From positions 124,001 to 188,000 of the forward strand of contig NZ_JHBW01000065.1 of the NCBI RefSeq assembly GCF_001273845.1: 64,000 nucleotides of DNA, given 5' to 3'. This document shows, in pieces, positions 20,030 through 28,554 of the stretch. The position numbers and the translations under genes were made by a program. The notes under the pieces were generated by a model. The model was not told where the DNA came from. It was given only the letters and a program-made list of their open reading frames with translations, and did no database searches. Each line of letters begins with the position of its first letter. Position 1 is the first letter of the stretch. The DNA comes from Leucobacter musarum subsp. musarum. Its GTDB lineage: Bacteria > Actinomycetota > Actinomycetes > Actinomycetales > Microbacteriaceae.

Positions 20030-20548
20030 ATGAATTCAGCTCCGCAGATCAGCATCCGGAGTGCGCGCACCGGAGACGTGCCGCACATGGTCGCACTGAT
20101 GGAGCCCCTCGTTGCCCGACGTATTCTGCTCGGCAAAGACCTCGTCGATCTGTACGCGGCCGTGCCCGAGTTTCTCGTGGCGGTCGATGAGACCAATGCC
20201 GTGGTCGGCTACGGTGCCGTGCATGTGATGTGGGATCAGCTCGGCGAGGTGCGCACGCTCGGAGTCTCGGAGCAGCTACTCGGCTCGGGCGTCGGCCACC
20301 GCTTGCTCACCGCTCTGGAAGCGCGCGCCCGCGATCTCGGTCTCGCCCAGCTGTTCTGCCTCACCTTCGAGGTCGACTTCTTCACGAAGCACGGCTTCTC
20401 GAAGGTGGGCGAAAACACGGAGCTCGTGGCGGGCGAGGTGTACGCCGAGCTGCTGCGTTCGAGCGATGAGGGCGTCGCCGAGTTCCTGGACCTTGCCCGT
20501 GTGAAGCCGAACACGCTCGGCAACACGCGCATGCTCAAGCACCTCTGA
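20030..20548 (+). CDS. argA: Amino-acid N-acetyltransferase (short actinobacterial N-acetylglutamate synthase)
   Basis: A 172-aa single-domain GNAT. RSARTGDVPHMVALMEPLVARRILL, LGVSEQLLGSGVGHRLL (acetyl-CoA loop), TFEVDFFTKHGF and especially the end EFLDLARVKPNTLGNTRML match the mycobacterial-type enzyme (Rv2747), which makes N-acetylglutamate, the first intermediate of arginine synthesis, without the kinase-like domain of E. coli ArgA. No other arginine gene is nearby. Confidence 0.87.
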   Translation: MNSAPQISIRSARTGDVPHMVALMEPLVARRILLGKDLVDLYAAVPEFLVAVDETNAVVGYGAVHVMWDQLGEVRTLGVSEQLLGSGVGHRLLTALEARARDLGLAQLFCLTFEVDFFTKHGFSKVGENTELVAGEVYAELLRSSDEGVAEFLDLARVKPNTLGNTRMLKHL

Positions 20549-20574
20549 CCCTTCGCTGCGGATACGCTGGCGCC

Positions 20575-21213
20575 ATGTCGACCACCCGAGAGCCTGGCGG
20601 AAACGCGCCGCAGACCCCTGACCGCCGGGTGTTCATTCGCCGACGCCTCATTGTGCTGGCCGTGTTTCTCGCGATCGTCGCGGTGATCGTGCTGATCATC
20701 GTGCGGCCCGGGTCGACGGGGGGCGCGCAAGATGCGAGCCAGGTCTCGGTGCCCAAAGATTTGGCGGGCGCTGACGCCCCCGATGACGACGAGACCGACG
20801 ACGGCGAAGTACCCGTATGTGCGACCGGGCAGCTCGCGGTCACTCCGACGACCGATAAGAGCGAATACGCCGCAGGGGAGGAGCCGCAGCTCTCGCTAAC
20901 GGTGGAGAACACCGGTGAAGCCGCCTGTTCGGCCGACCTGGGCAGCGCAGAGCTGCAGTTAGTTGTGGCGAGCGGGGCTGACGAGGTGTGGCGATCCGCC
21001 GACTGCCAGAAGAACCCTGAGCACCTCGCGGTGATCCTCGACCCCGGCAAAGCAATCGAGAGCGAGGCGATCGCCTGGGACCGCACGCGTTCGAGCACCG
21101 AAACCTGCGATATCACCCGCGATGCGGTGTCGGCAGAGGGTGCGTCGTACCACCTGCGTGCGGCTGCCGGGGGCGTGCAGGGCACCGGAACCGCACAGTT
21201 CCTCCTGTACTGA
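20575..21213 (+). CDS. Membrane-anchored extracellular protein of unknown function
   Basis: A 212-aa protein: basic cytoplasmic start, one membrane helix at about residues 25-43, an acidic Asp-rich linker, then a domain with VTPTTDKSEYAAGEEPQLSLTVENTGEAAC that looks like an Ig-type beta-sandwich (DUF4232-like). Four cysteines in the outer part could form disulfides. TACGCT at 20563-20568 lies 6 nt before the ATG, so it has its own leaderless promoter rather than relying on argA. Confidence 0.8.
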   Translation: MSTTREPGGNAPQTPDRRVFIRRRLIVLAVFLAIVAVIVLIIVRPGSTGGAQDASQVSVPKDLAGADAPDDDETDDGEVPVCATGQLAVTPTTDKSEYAAGEEPQLSLTVENTGEAACSADLGSAELQLVVASGADEVWRSADCQKNPEHLAVILDPGKAIESEAIAWDRTRSSTETCDITRDAVSAEGASYHLRAAAGGVQGTGTAQFLLY

Positions 21214-21299
21214 TCGGCGGGACACGCCCGGGAAACCCGAGGCGCATCGCCGTACCGCAAATAGGTGCCACTTTCAGCTTCGCGGGAGTACTGTGAGGC

Positions 21300-21482
21300 A
21301 TGACCAGAAATCATGTACCCAGCAACGGGCTCAAGGTGGAGATCACCGAGGGCACGAATGAAGCCGTCGCGGTCGACGAACTTATCGACGACCTACTCCA
21401 TGGAGACATGCGTGGCGTATTGCATGCTCTGCACGAGCCCCACCCCGAGGCACCCGCCGTGCCCGAGGCCCCTGCTGTCTAA
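21300..21482 (+). CDS. Small hypothetical protein (60 aa)
   Basis: A 60-codon frame: a short N-terminus with KVEITEGTNEAVAVDELIDDLLHGDMRGVL, an acidic amphipathic helix, and a Pro-rich tail with HPEAPAVPEAPAV. TACTGT at 21289-21294 is followed by 5 nt and the ATG, close to the leaderless pattern. It uses codons rare in this window (AGA, CTA). No family recognised. It may be a regulatory peptide or not be a gene at all. Confidence 0.4.
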   Translation: MTRNHVPSNGLKVEITEGTNEAVAVDELIDDLLHGDMRGVLHALHEPHPEAPAVPEAPAV

Positions 21483-21518
21483 GTAGTCTGCATTGGATCG
21501 TTCGTGGGGCGAGCGCCG

Positions 21519-23102
21519 CTACCCCGCGAACGCATCTTCGACGCGGAGCGCGAACCAGAGCTCCGCGCGGTCATCGGGGTCGCCGAGCGACCGGCCGGTG
21601 ATCCGTTCGATGCGCGCAATGCGGTCACGCAGCGTGTTGCGGTGAATACCCAGCGCGACTGACGCTGGCCCGCGCTGGCCGTCTGAGGCGAACACGGCGT
21701 AGAGCGTTTCGCGAAGTGCCGCCCGATCGATTTCGCTGACCTCGTCGGTCGACTGATCACCCGCCGCATTCGAACGCCGCAGCGAGAGTGTGCGGAGCAC
21801 TGCGGCAGTCAGGCTGCGTTGCGCAGCATCGACGCCGCCCACGGCAGTCGGGTCGTGCAGTTCGAGCATGAGGTCGAGCAGAGGAGTATCGCGGTCCGCC
21901 CAGAGCACCACGGGTACGCGGGGGGATTCGTACAGCGGCGCCGTCGGAGAGAGCGCCCCGAGGCGGGCTGCGGCCGAGCGCCGACTCAGTGAGGCCGCGC
22001 TCGCGTCTGCGCCTCTGCCCACCACCGCGTCCAGGTTGAGCGCAGCGGCACGCTCCAATGCGACCTGTATGCCGGCCTCGTCATCGGCGACGATCTGCCA
22101 TGCACGCGCGACTCCGGCGGCCGGGGCGTCGGCCGAATCACGTGCGATCAGCCGATCAATGCCTGAACGTGCGGATCGGTGCCACTGCGCAACGTCTTCA
22201 GCGGCACCCTGCACCGCCACCACGCGAACGCGCTCGGGCGCTGGGAGTTCGGGAGCGAGCACCGTGAGCATCGGGTCGAGCGGGCGCCCCCGCAGTGCTG
22301 CGTCCGCCGCGCGCTCCCAGCGCTCGCGCTCGCGCTCGGCATCTGCGCGATCACTGCTCAGCGCCAGCCCGAGCACCATGGCGCCGGCGGCGACGATCGA
22401 TCGCCCCTCGGGCGATAACGCCGCACCGCCGGCGAGCGCGAGCCGGTGTCCGCCGGATGCGTCGAGATCGATCAATTCGACGTCGCCTGCGAAAACCTTG
22501 GCCGCCTGAGCATCGCCGCCGCGCCGCGCCGCGCGTGCAGGATCCAGTGCGGCAGCGAAACCGGCGGTGCTCGCCAATGTCGCCCCGTCGGAGGTCAGCA
22601 CTGCGAAGTGCTTGCCCGTCGACTGGGCGAGACGCGCCAGCACCTGCGCGGGTTCCTGCTCGCTGCGGGCGCCCTCGAGTAACTGCCGCTGGGTCTGCAG
22701 CGCGTCGCGTGCCGCTTCGAGCTCATCTGCGCGCAGCAGGCCGGCCAGGGCCTTGCTCACCGCGATGAACGGCACGGGCAACGGCACTTCGAAGAGCGCA
22801 ACGCGATACGCGCTCGCGGCCCGCACGAGCGCTGCCGGAACGGCATCGTGCGCGATGCCCACACCGAACCCGATTCCGGCGATCCGGGCTCGGCTGAGTC
22901 CGGCGACGAAATCGCGCCACCTCGGGTCATCGGCACCGAGCGCGAGGCCCGTCGTGAGAATGATCTCTCCGCCCTCGAGATAGGCGCCCAGATCGAGCAG
23001 TTCCGTGTTCGATACCCAGGAGATCTCCGGATCTCCGGCACCCGCCTGCACGAGTCGAAGCCCGAGGTCGGGGAGGGCGAGCAACTGGGAGAGTGCAACC
23101 AT
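21519..23102 (-). CDS. PucR family transcriptional regulator
   Basis: A 527-aa regulator. The N-terminal PucR domain begins at MVALSQLLALPDLGLRLVQAG and contains ISWVSNTELLDLGAYLEGGEIILTTG. The middle is a GGDEF-like/CdaR segment. The C-terminal HTH_30 carries ALRETLYAVFASDGQRGPASVALGIHRNTLRDRIARIERITGRSL. The start at 23102 is the first residue of the conserved domain; the frame is open further upstream but enters the divergent gene. Members often control catabolism of the product of the neighbouring operon, here CoA-transferase and dehydrogenase. Confidence 0.9.
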   Translation of the reverse strand: MVALSQLLALPDLGLRLVQAGAGDPEISWVSNTELLDLGAYLEGGEIILTTGLALGADDPRWRDFVAGLSRARIAGIGFGVGIAHDAVPAALVRAASAYRVALFEVPLPVPFIAVSKALAGLLRADELEAARDALQTQRQLLEGARSEQEPAQVLARLAQSTGKHFAVLTSDGATLASTAGFAAALDPARAARRGGDAQAAKVFAGDVELIDLDASGGHRLALAGGAALSPEGRSIVAAGAMVLGLALSSDRADAERERERWERAADAALRGRPLDPMLTVLAPELPAPERVRVVAVQGAAEDVAQWHRSARSGIDRLIARDSADAPAAGVARAWQIVADDEAGIQVALERAAALNLDAVVGRGADASAASLSRRSAAARLGALSPTAPLYESPRVPVVLWADRDTPLLDLMLELHDPTAVGGVDAAQRSLTAAVLRTLSLRRSNAAGDQSTDEVSEIDRAALRETLYAVFASDGQRGPASVALGIHRNTLRDRIARIERITGRSLGDPDDRAELWFALRVEDAFAG

Positions 23103-23174
23103 GGTGCGATTCTTGCACAGTCCATCAATCGGCCAGTGGGCACTCTGGCGCGCCGAGTGTTCAGTGACGGCACA

Positions 23175-23180
23175 TACACT
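23175..23180 (+). promoter_or_regulatory. Possible -10 (TACACT) of the CoA-transferase operon
   Basis: TACACT lies 61 nt before the CoA-transferase ATG and 72 bp from the divergent PucR start, so the regulator could act on both from this gap. GAGGAG at 23230-23235 is the ribosome binding site. Confidence 0.4.
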
Positions 23181-23241
23181 GGCGAGAGATGCACCGCGCC
23201 GGCCGTCGAGTTCGGCCGCGATCGATGACGAGGAGTTTCCG

Positions 23242-24474
23242 ATGACCGGCCTGCCGCAGCACCCCGCCGAGCCGCAGCCCGCTGCGCCCGCCAAGCAGCC
23301 GGTGGGCGGCGCATTGCGGGGCATCCGCGTCGCCGACTTCTCACGTGTGCTCGCAGGCCCGCACGCCACGATGATTCTCGCCGACCTCGGCGCCGACGTC
23401 ATCAAGATCGAGAGCCCCGAGGGAGACGGCACCCGGCAGTGGCGCCCCCCGGTGAACGCGGTCGGTCAGAGCACCTACTTCGCGGGCGTCAACCGCGGCA
23501 AGCGCTCCGTCGTCTGCGACCTGCGTGACGCGGAGGGTCTCGCCCGAGCCCGCGAACTCGCACTGAGCGCCGACGTCGTCATCGAGAACTTCAAGCCCGG
23601 CACCATGGAGAAGTTCGGGCTGGGCTACGCCGAGCTCGCCGCGGCCAACCCCGGCCTCGTCTACTGTTCAATCTCGGGCTTCGGCGACACCGCGGGCCGC
23701 GACCTCCCCGGATACGACTTGCTCGTCCAAGCGGTCGGCGGGCTCATGAGCATCACCGGTCAAGCCGATGCCAACGGCGGCGAACCCACGAAGGTCGGCG
23801 TCGCGCTCGTCGACATCCTCACCGGGCTCAACTCCGTGATCGGCATTCAGGCCGCGCTGCGTGCACGCGACGATGCGGGATCACCCGTCGCCGGTCAGGG
23901 TCAGCACGTCAAGGTGACGCTGCTCGGGTCGCTGCTCTCGGCGCTCGCCAATCAGGCGTCGTCGACGCTCGAAACCGGGGTTGCCCCTGAACGCATGGGC
24001 AACGCGCACCCGTCGATCGCTCCGTATGAAACCTTCCGCGCTGCCGACCAGTCGATCGCGCTCGCGGTGGGTACTGATGGGCAGTTCGCCCGGCTCTGCG
24101 CGGTGCTCGGCATCGACGAACTCGCGAACGACGAGCGATTCGCGACGAACCCGCAGCGAGTCGCCCATCGGGTCGAGCTGCGGGCGGCGATCGAGCGTGC
24201 ACTGGCCGCGCGATCCGCCGCCGAATGGATCGACGCCTGCACCGCGGCGAACATCCCCGCAGGTCGCGTGAACTCGATCGCGCAGGCACTCGAACTCGCC
24301 GGAGAACTCGGGCTCGAGCCGGTCGCCGAAACCGCAGCGCGCGCCGAAGACGGCACCATGCAGACGCTGCGCTCGGTGGCGACCCCGATCTCGTTCTCCG
24401 CGACTCCCGCGCAGTACCAGGTTCCGCCGCCCGGGATCGGCGAGCACCAGGACGCCGCCTGGCTGCCGCGCTGA
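23242..24474 (+). CDS. CaiB/BaiF (class III) CoA-transferase, probable glutarate CoA-transferase
   Basis: A 410-aa family III CoA-transferase. GIRVADFSRVLAGPHATMILADLGADVIKIE, NRGKRSVVCDLR, NFKPGTMEKFGLGY and the PGYDLLVQA segment with catalytic Asp159 are all present. Partnership with a glutaryl-CoA-dehydrogenase-like enzyme suggests that it activates glutarate with CoA from succinyl-CoA, like mammalian SUGCT; the substrate is inference. ATG chosen for the ribosome binding site just upstream; the earlier open frame overlaps the divergent regulator. Confidence 0.88.
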   Translation: MTGLPQHPAEPQPAAPAKQPVGGALRGIRVADFSRVLAGPHATMILADLGADVIKIESPEGDGTRQWRPPVNAVGQSTYFAGVNRGKRSVVCDLRDAEGLARARELALSADVVIENFKPGTMEKFGLGYAELAAANPGLVYCSISGFGDTAGRDLPGYDLLVQAVGGLMSITGQADANGGEPTKVGVALVDILTGLNSVIGIQAALRARDDAGSPVAGQGQHVKVTLLGSLLSALANQASSTLETGVAPERMGNAHPSIAPYETFRAADQSIALAVGTDGQFARLCAVLGIDELANDERFATNPQRVAHRVELRAAIERALAARSAAEWIDACTAANIPAGRVNSIAQALELAGELGLEPVAETAARAEDGTMQTLRSVATPISFSATPAQYQVPPPGIGEHQDAAWLPR

Positions 24475-24547
24475 ACGCAGCCAACGGATTCCGCGCCAGC
24501 CCACCCCTGCACATCTTCCGCACCACCTGCACCACTCGAGGAGCATC

Positions 24548-25711
24548 ATGACCACCACCATCGACCAGCTGTTCGACGTCGCCGACTTCGTCACCGAGGA
24601 AGAACGCGAGTGGCAGCTGAAAGCGCGCGAATTCGCTCAGACGCGCATTCAGCCGATCATCGACCAGGCATTCGAAGACCGGCGCCTGCCGGTCGAGCTG
24701 CTGCCCGAGGTCGGCGAGTTCGGGGCGTTCGGCATGTACCTCGACGGATACGGGCTGAAGGGTGCCTCGTCGGTGGCCTACGGCCTGGTCGCCATGGAGT
24801 TCGAAGCCGTCGACTCGGGGTTCCGCACCGCGCTGTCGGTGCAGGGTTCGCTCGCGATGGGTGCGATCTACAAGTTCGGCTCCGAGGAGCAGAAGCAGCG
24901 CTGGTTGCCGCCGATGGGGCGCGGCGAAGCCATCGGGTTCTTCGGGCTCACCGAGCCGCAGGGGGGTTCGGATCCCAACACCATGCTCACCACCGCGCGC
25001 CGCGAGGGCGACACGTGGGTGCTCAACGGCAAGAAGCGCTGGATCGGCCTCGCAACGGTCGCAACGCTCGGCGTGATCTGGGCGAAAGACGAGGAGGGGA
25101 TCGTGCGCGGCTTCATCGTGCCGACCGACACCCCCGGCTTCCAGGCCACCGCCATTGAGAACAAGCTGTCGATGCGCGCATCGCTGCAGACCGAGATCGT
25201 GCTCGACGACGTTCGCCTGCCTGCGGATGCGATCCTGCCCGGCTCGAAGGGGCTGTCGTCGCCGTTCAAGTGCCTGAACGAGGCGCGGTACGGCATCGCC
25301 TGGGGGGTCATGGGCGCGGCCCGCTCGTGCCTCGAGGTCGCGGTCGAGCGCTCGCAGACCCGCGAGGTGTTTGGCGCGCCGATCGGCGGCAAGCAGATCA
25401 TCCAGGCGAAGCTCGCCGACATGTTCCTCGAGTACCAGAAGGGGCTGCTGCTCGCGCTGCACCTCGGGCGGTTGAAAGACGCCGGCACGCTCACCTACGG
25501 GCAGATCTCGGTCGGCAAGCTGAACAACGTGCGCGAGGCGATCAAGATCGCGGGCACCGCGCGCTCCATTCTGGGGGGCGACGGCATCACGTCAGAGTTC
25601 CCGGTCATGCGCCACATGGCGAACCTCGAGTCGGTGCGCACCTACGAGGGGACGGACGAGGTGCATCAGCTCGTGATCGGGCGCGAACTCACCGGTATCG
25701 CCGCGTTCTAG
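24548..25711 (+). CDS. gcdH: Acyl-CoA dehydrogenase, glutaryl-CoA dehydrogenase type
   Basis: A 387-aa FAD enzyme that would oxidise and decarboxylate glutaryl-CoA to crotonyl-CoA. GFFGLTEPQGGSDPNTMLT (FAD/substrate segment), CLNEARYGIAWGVMGAARSCLEVA, and the C-terminal RTYEGTDEVHQLVIGRELTGIAAF with the catalytic-base position Glu367 match glutaryl-CoA dehydrogenases better than short-chain enzymes. It follows the CoA-transferase by 73 nt on the same strand. A long hairpin follows. Confidence 0.87.
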   Translation: MTTTIDQLFDVADFVTEEEREWQLKAREFAQTRIQPIIDQAFEDRRLPVELLPEVGEFGAFGMYLDGYGLKGASSVAYGLVAMEFEAVDSGFRTALSVQGSLAMGAIYKFGSEEQKQRWLPPMGRGEAIGFFGLTEPQGGSDPNTMLTTARREGDTWVLNGKKRWIGLATVATLGVIWAKDEEGIVRGFIVPTDTPGFQATAIENKLSMRASLQTEIVLDDVRLPADAILPGSKGLSSPFKCLNEARYGIAWGVMGAARSCLEVAVERSQTREVFGAPIGGKQIIQAKLADMFLEYQKGLLLALHLGRLKDAGTLTYGQISVGKLNNVREAIKIAGTARSILGGDGITSEFPVMRHMANLESVRTYEGTDEVHQLVIGRELTGIAAF

Positions 25712-25727
25712 TCGAACGGCCATTCAA

Positions 25728-25791
25728 CGGAAGATCTGCACTCAGAGGAGCCGATTCGCTTAACGCGATTCCTCTGGCTGCAGATCTTCCG
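25728..25791 (+). terminator. Long imperfect hairpin after gcdH
   Basis: Outer arms 25728-25740 and 25779-25791 pair perfectly over 13 bp. After one mismatch the inner part (25742-25750 with 25769-25777) continues for 9 more pairs including two G-U. The loop is 18 nt. No T-tract. It lies 16 nt after the stop. Confidence 0.6.
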
Positions 25792-25866
25792 CTGTGTGCC
25801 CGGGGTGGGACTGAGCCGCGTCGCGCCGGGCCGACACCACGGAAAACTCGTACGCACTCGTGCATG

Positions 25867-25893
25867 AATAGTTCTATTTGATATAGAGTTATT
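25867..25893 (+). promoter_or_regulatory. AT-rich inverted repeat, candidate GntR operator
   Basis: Arms 25867-25877 and 25883-25893 (AATAGTTCTAT / ATAGAGTTATT) match at 9 of 11 positions across a 5-nt spacer, in an AT-rich patch unusual for this window and 21 nt before the GntR gene. YtrA-type regulators commonly repress their own operon from such a site. Confidence 0.55.
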
Positions 25894-25914
25894 GATGGAC
25901 GAGGGGAGTCGCGC

Positions 25915-26352
25915 ATGTTGATCAGGGTCGACGAGGCGAGCGAGCGAGCGATCTACGCGCAGATCGCCGACGGAGTGCGCGGCGAGATCGCCGCGGGCAG
26001 GGTGTACCCGGGCGAGACGCTGCCACCAGCACGCACCCTCGCGATCGGGCTCGGTATCAATGTGCACACCGTGCTCCGCGCCTACCAGCAGCTGCGCGAC
26101 GAAGGCATCATCGACCTGCGCCGCCGTCGCGGAGCCGTCGTCACTGCCGCGGCGGGAGCCATTTCCGACCTCGCCGGCGAGATCGCCGCACTGGTAAGCC
26201 GCGCGGCGACGGTCGGCATCTCGGCCGACACACTGGCGGCGTTAATCGCACGGTCGGAGTCGGGGCCGAAGTCTGACGCGGAGTCGCAGACGCCTGGGCC
26301 GGCGTCCCTGTTGGCTGACCCGGGCGACGGCAATGCGGAGGTCGCGGCATGA
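25915..26352 (+). CDS. GntR family transcriptional regulator, YtrA subfamily
   Basis: A 145-aa short GntR protein. Winged-helix residues about 10-77 carry IYAQIADGVRGEIAAGRVYPGETLPPARTLAIGLGINVHTVLRAYQQLRDEG. The effector domain is reduced to a short helical tail, the mark of the YtrA branch, which usually governs transport or envelope-stress genes in the same operon. GAGGGGA precedes the ATG. Its stop overlaps the next gene by 4 nt. Confidence 0.92.
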   Translation: MLIRVDEASERAIYAQIADGVRGEIAAGRVYPGETLPPARTLAIGLGINVHTVLRAYQQLRDEGIIDLRRRRGAVVTAAAGAISDLAGEIAALVSRAATVGISADTLAALIARSESGPKSDAESQTPGPASLLADPGDGNAEVAA

Positions 26353-27509
26353 CTCCTCGAGCGGAAGACCGCTACTTGCGCCCGGTGATCCCGAACGATG
26401 CACACCATGCCCTCGCCGTGCCCGCCTTCAGCCCCGATGATGCGCGCGACCTGCGGCGCGCCCTCACGGCCGCGCTCTGGGTAGGCCTGGTCGTACCCCT
26501 TGCGCTCACGGTGGTGACGACGCTCGTCATGCTGGCGTGGCTGCCGCGGTTGCCCGACCCGGCGGCAACGCACTGGTCGGGTGGAACCGGACCCGACGGG
26601 TTCGGTGCGGCCTGGTCGTTCCCCGCGACGAACGCGGGGCTTGGATTCGGGATCCCCGTGCTGTTCTGGGCAATCGTTCGTTTCGGTGGGCGCCGCGGTG
26701 CGCTTCCCCGATGGTCCGGCAATCAACGATTCCTGACCGCGTTCGGTCTTGGCACCGTGGTGTTCTTGGAAAGTCTCCTGCTGTTCTCCGTCGCCGTGCA
26801 GCTCGACCTGCACGACGCGCACGACGCGCCGGGGGTCGATGCCGCGGTCGGCGTCGGGTTCGGGGTGTGGGCGGTCGTCACACTGGCCGCGTGGTTCGTG
26901 CAGCCGAGCGTGCGTATCGCCGCCCCCGACCTCTTCGGCGTCGAACCACTCTCGCTCTCGGAGACAGAGCGCGCAGTGTGGGTGCGCGATGTGCGTCCGT
27001 CTCCGCTGTTTCTCGGGGTCGTCGGTGCGGCCAGTGCGATCTGCGTCGCAGCAGCGGTGTGGGTGTGGACACTCGGGGATGCCCTCTGGTGGATGAACGC
27101 GGGCATCGCGGTACTCGTCATTCTGCTGACTTTGTGCACCGCGTGGTTCCGGGTGCGGATTGACGCGAACGGACTGGAGGCGCGCTCGGCGCTCAGCTGG
27201 CCGGTTTTCCGGGTATCTGCGGCCGACGTCGAGTCGGTCGCCGCGGCGCCGATCGCGCCACTCGCAGACTTCGGCGGATGGGGGCTGCGTTGGGCTCCCG
27301 GACGTCTCGGCATCGTGATGCGCGCCGGGACGGGGTTGGTGGTGCACCGCCGATCGGGCTCGATGATCGGCATCAGCGTCGACGATGCCGAGACGGGGGC
27401 CGCGCTCCTTGCGGCCGCTGCGCACGCCGCGACATCCGAATCCGAACCCGCGGAACCGCCGCACCTGCACGCCGTCACCGACTCGACCGGGAGCCCCGAA
27501 CATGACTGA
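26349..27509 (+). CDS. DUF1648 (SdpI-like) multi-pass membrane protein
   Basis: A 386-aa protein with about seven membrane helices. After the first helix lies LPDPAATHWSGGTGPDGFG, the DUF1648 motif also found in SdpI, the Bacillus immunity protein against the SdpC toxin. A soluble C-terminal part of about 120 residues (VRIDANGLEARSALSWPVFRV) has a PH-like look. It sits between a YtrA regulator and a CPBP protease, overlapping both. Exact role unknown. Confidence 0.82.
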   Translation: MTPRAEDRYLRPVIPNDAHHALAVPAFSPDDARDLRRALTAALWVGLVVPLALTVVTTLVMLAWLPRLPDPAATHWSGGTGPDGFGAAWSFPATNAGLGFGIPVLFWAIVRFGGRRGALPRWSGNQRFLTAFGLGTVVFLESLLLFSVAVQLDLHDAHDAPGVDAAVGVGFGVWAVVTLAAWFVQPSVRIAAPDLFGVEPLSLSETERAVWVRDVRPSPLFLGVVGAASAICVAAAVWVWTLGDALWWMNAGIAVLVILLTLCTAWFRVRIDANGLEARSALSWPVFRVSAADVESVAAAPIAPLADFGGWGLRWAPGRLGIVMRAGTGLVVHRRSGSMIGISVDDAETGAALLAAAAHAATSESEPAEPPHLHAVTDSTGSPEHD

Positions 27510-28554
27510 TCCGCTCGCACACCGCCCCGACCGCTTCGCCCGTGTGCCCTGGGGTGCGCTCGCGCTCTTCGTCGTCGTGTCGTTCGGGCTCGCCTGGCTC
27601 GTCGCGCTGCCGCTCTGGGTCAAGGACGCGAGCGAACCGGGCTATGCACTCCTCTTCACAGCCCTTGCAGCCGCGATGATGTTCACGCCGACGATCGGCG
27701 CCCTCGCGGCGGTGTTCATCGCCCGCGCACCACGTGGTGAACGCCTGCGCCTGCTCGGCATCTGGCCGCTGCGCCCGGCGAAACGGGTGGTCTGGTTCGT
27801 CGTTGCGGCGCTCTTCGCACCGCCCGTCATCACGCTCGCCACCATTGGCGTCGCCGCCCTCTTTGGGTGGGTGCGGCTCGATCTCGTGCACTACTCCGGT
27901 TACGCAGAGCTGCTCGATCAACAGCTCGCATCGGTGAGCCCCGACACCGCTGAGATCGCTCGCCAGAGCCTGCCGCCGATCGGACTGCTCGTCTGGCTGC
28001 AGATCATCACGATTCCGTTGCTCGCCCCGATCAACGCCGTGTTCGCTCTGGGGGAGGAGCTCGGCTGGCGCGGCTGGCTACTCCCTGCATTGCGGCCGCT
28101 CGGCACCTGGCCGGCGCTGGCGGTCAGCGGTGCGCTCTGGGGCCTGTGGCACTCGCCGGTGATTCTGCTGGGTTACAATTTCGGGCTGCTCGACTGGCGC
28201 GGCGTCGCACTTATGGTGATTGGGTGCGTGTTCTGGGGTGCGCTACTCGGGTGGACGCGCCTACGCACCGGATCGGTGTGGCCCGCCGTGTTCGGTCACG
28301 CCGCTCTGAACGCGTCGGCGGGCATGGCCGCGATGCTTGCGGCAGCCGGCGCCCCCGTCGACCCGGTGCTCGTGATGCCGCTCGGGGTCGCGGGGTGGCT
28401 GGTGCTCGCGGTGATCTTGCTGGTGCTCGTGCTCACCGGGCAGTTCGGTCAGGATCGCCAGCCCGAGCTGGCACCGAAGCGTCCGAAGGCGGTGTGGCAG
28501 CCTACCCAGCCAGAGGCGATGCCCGAGACGACTACGCCGACGCGGGGCGCGTGA
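27502..28554 (+). CDS. CPBP family intramembrane glutamic endopeptidase (Abi)
   Basis: A 350-aa protein with about eight membrane helices. The catalytic region holds EELGWRGWLLPAL (EExxxR), SGALWGLWHSPVIL and FGHAALN with the second histidine. The family processes prenylated or membrane peptides and often provides bacteriocin self-immunity. ATG at 27502 overlaps the previous gene by 8 nt. Its end overlaps the convergent cupin gene by 23 nt. Confidence 0.9.
   Translation: MTDPLAHRPDRFARVPWGALALFVVVSFGLAWLVALPLWVKDASEPGYALLFTALAAAMMFTPTIGALAAVFIARAPRGERLRLLGIWPLRPAKRVVWFVVAALFAPPVITLATIGVAALFGWVRLDLVHYSGYAELLDQQLASVSPDTAEIARQSLPPIGLLVWLQIITIPLLAPINAVFALGEELGWRGWLLPALRPLGTWPALAVSGALWGLWHSPVILLGYNFGLLDWRGVALMVIGCVFWGALLGWTRLRTGSVWPAVFGHAALNASAGMAAMLAAAGAPVDPVLVMPLGVAGWLVLAVILLVLVLTGQFGQDRQPELAPKRPKAVWQPTQPEAMPETTTPTRGA

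Noticed and set aside
23005-23241. N-terminal extension of the CoA-transferase
   Set aside because: It overlaps the divergent regulator, is not like the family, and the ribosome binding site supports the ATG at 23242.
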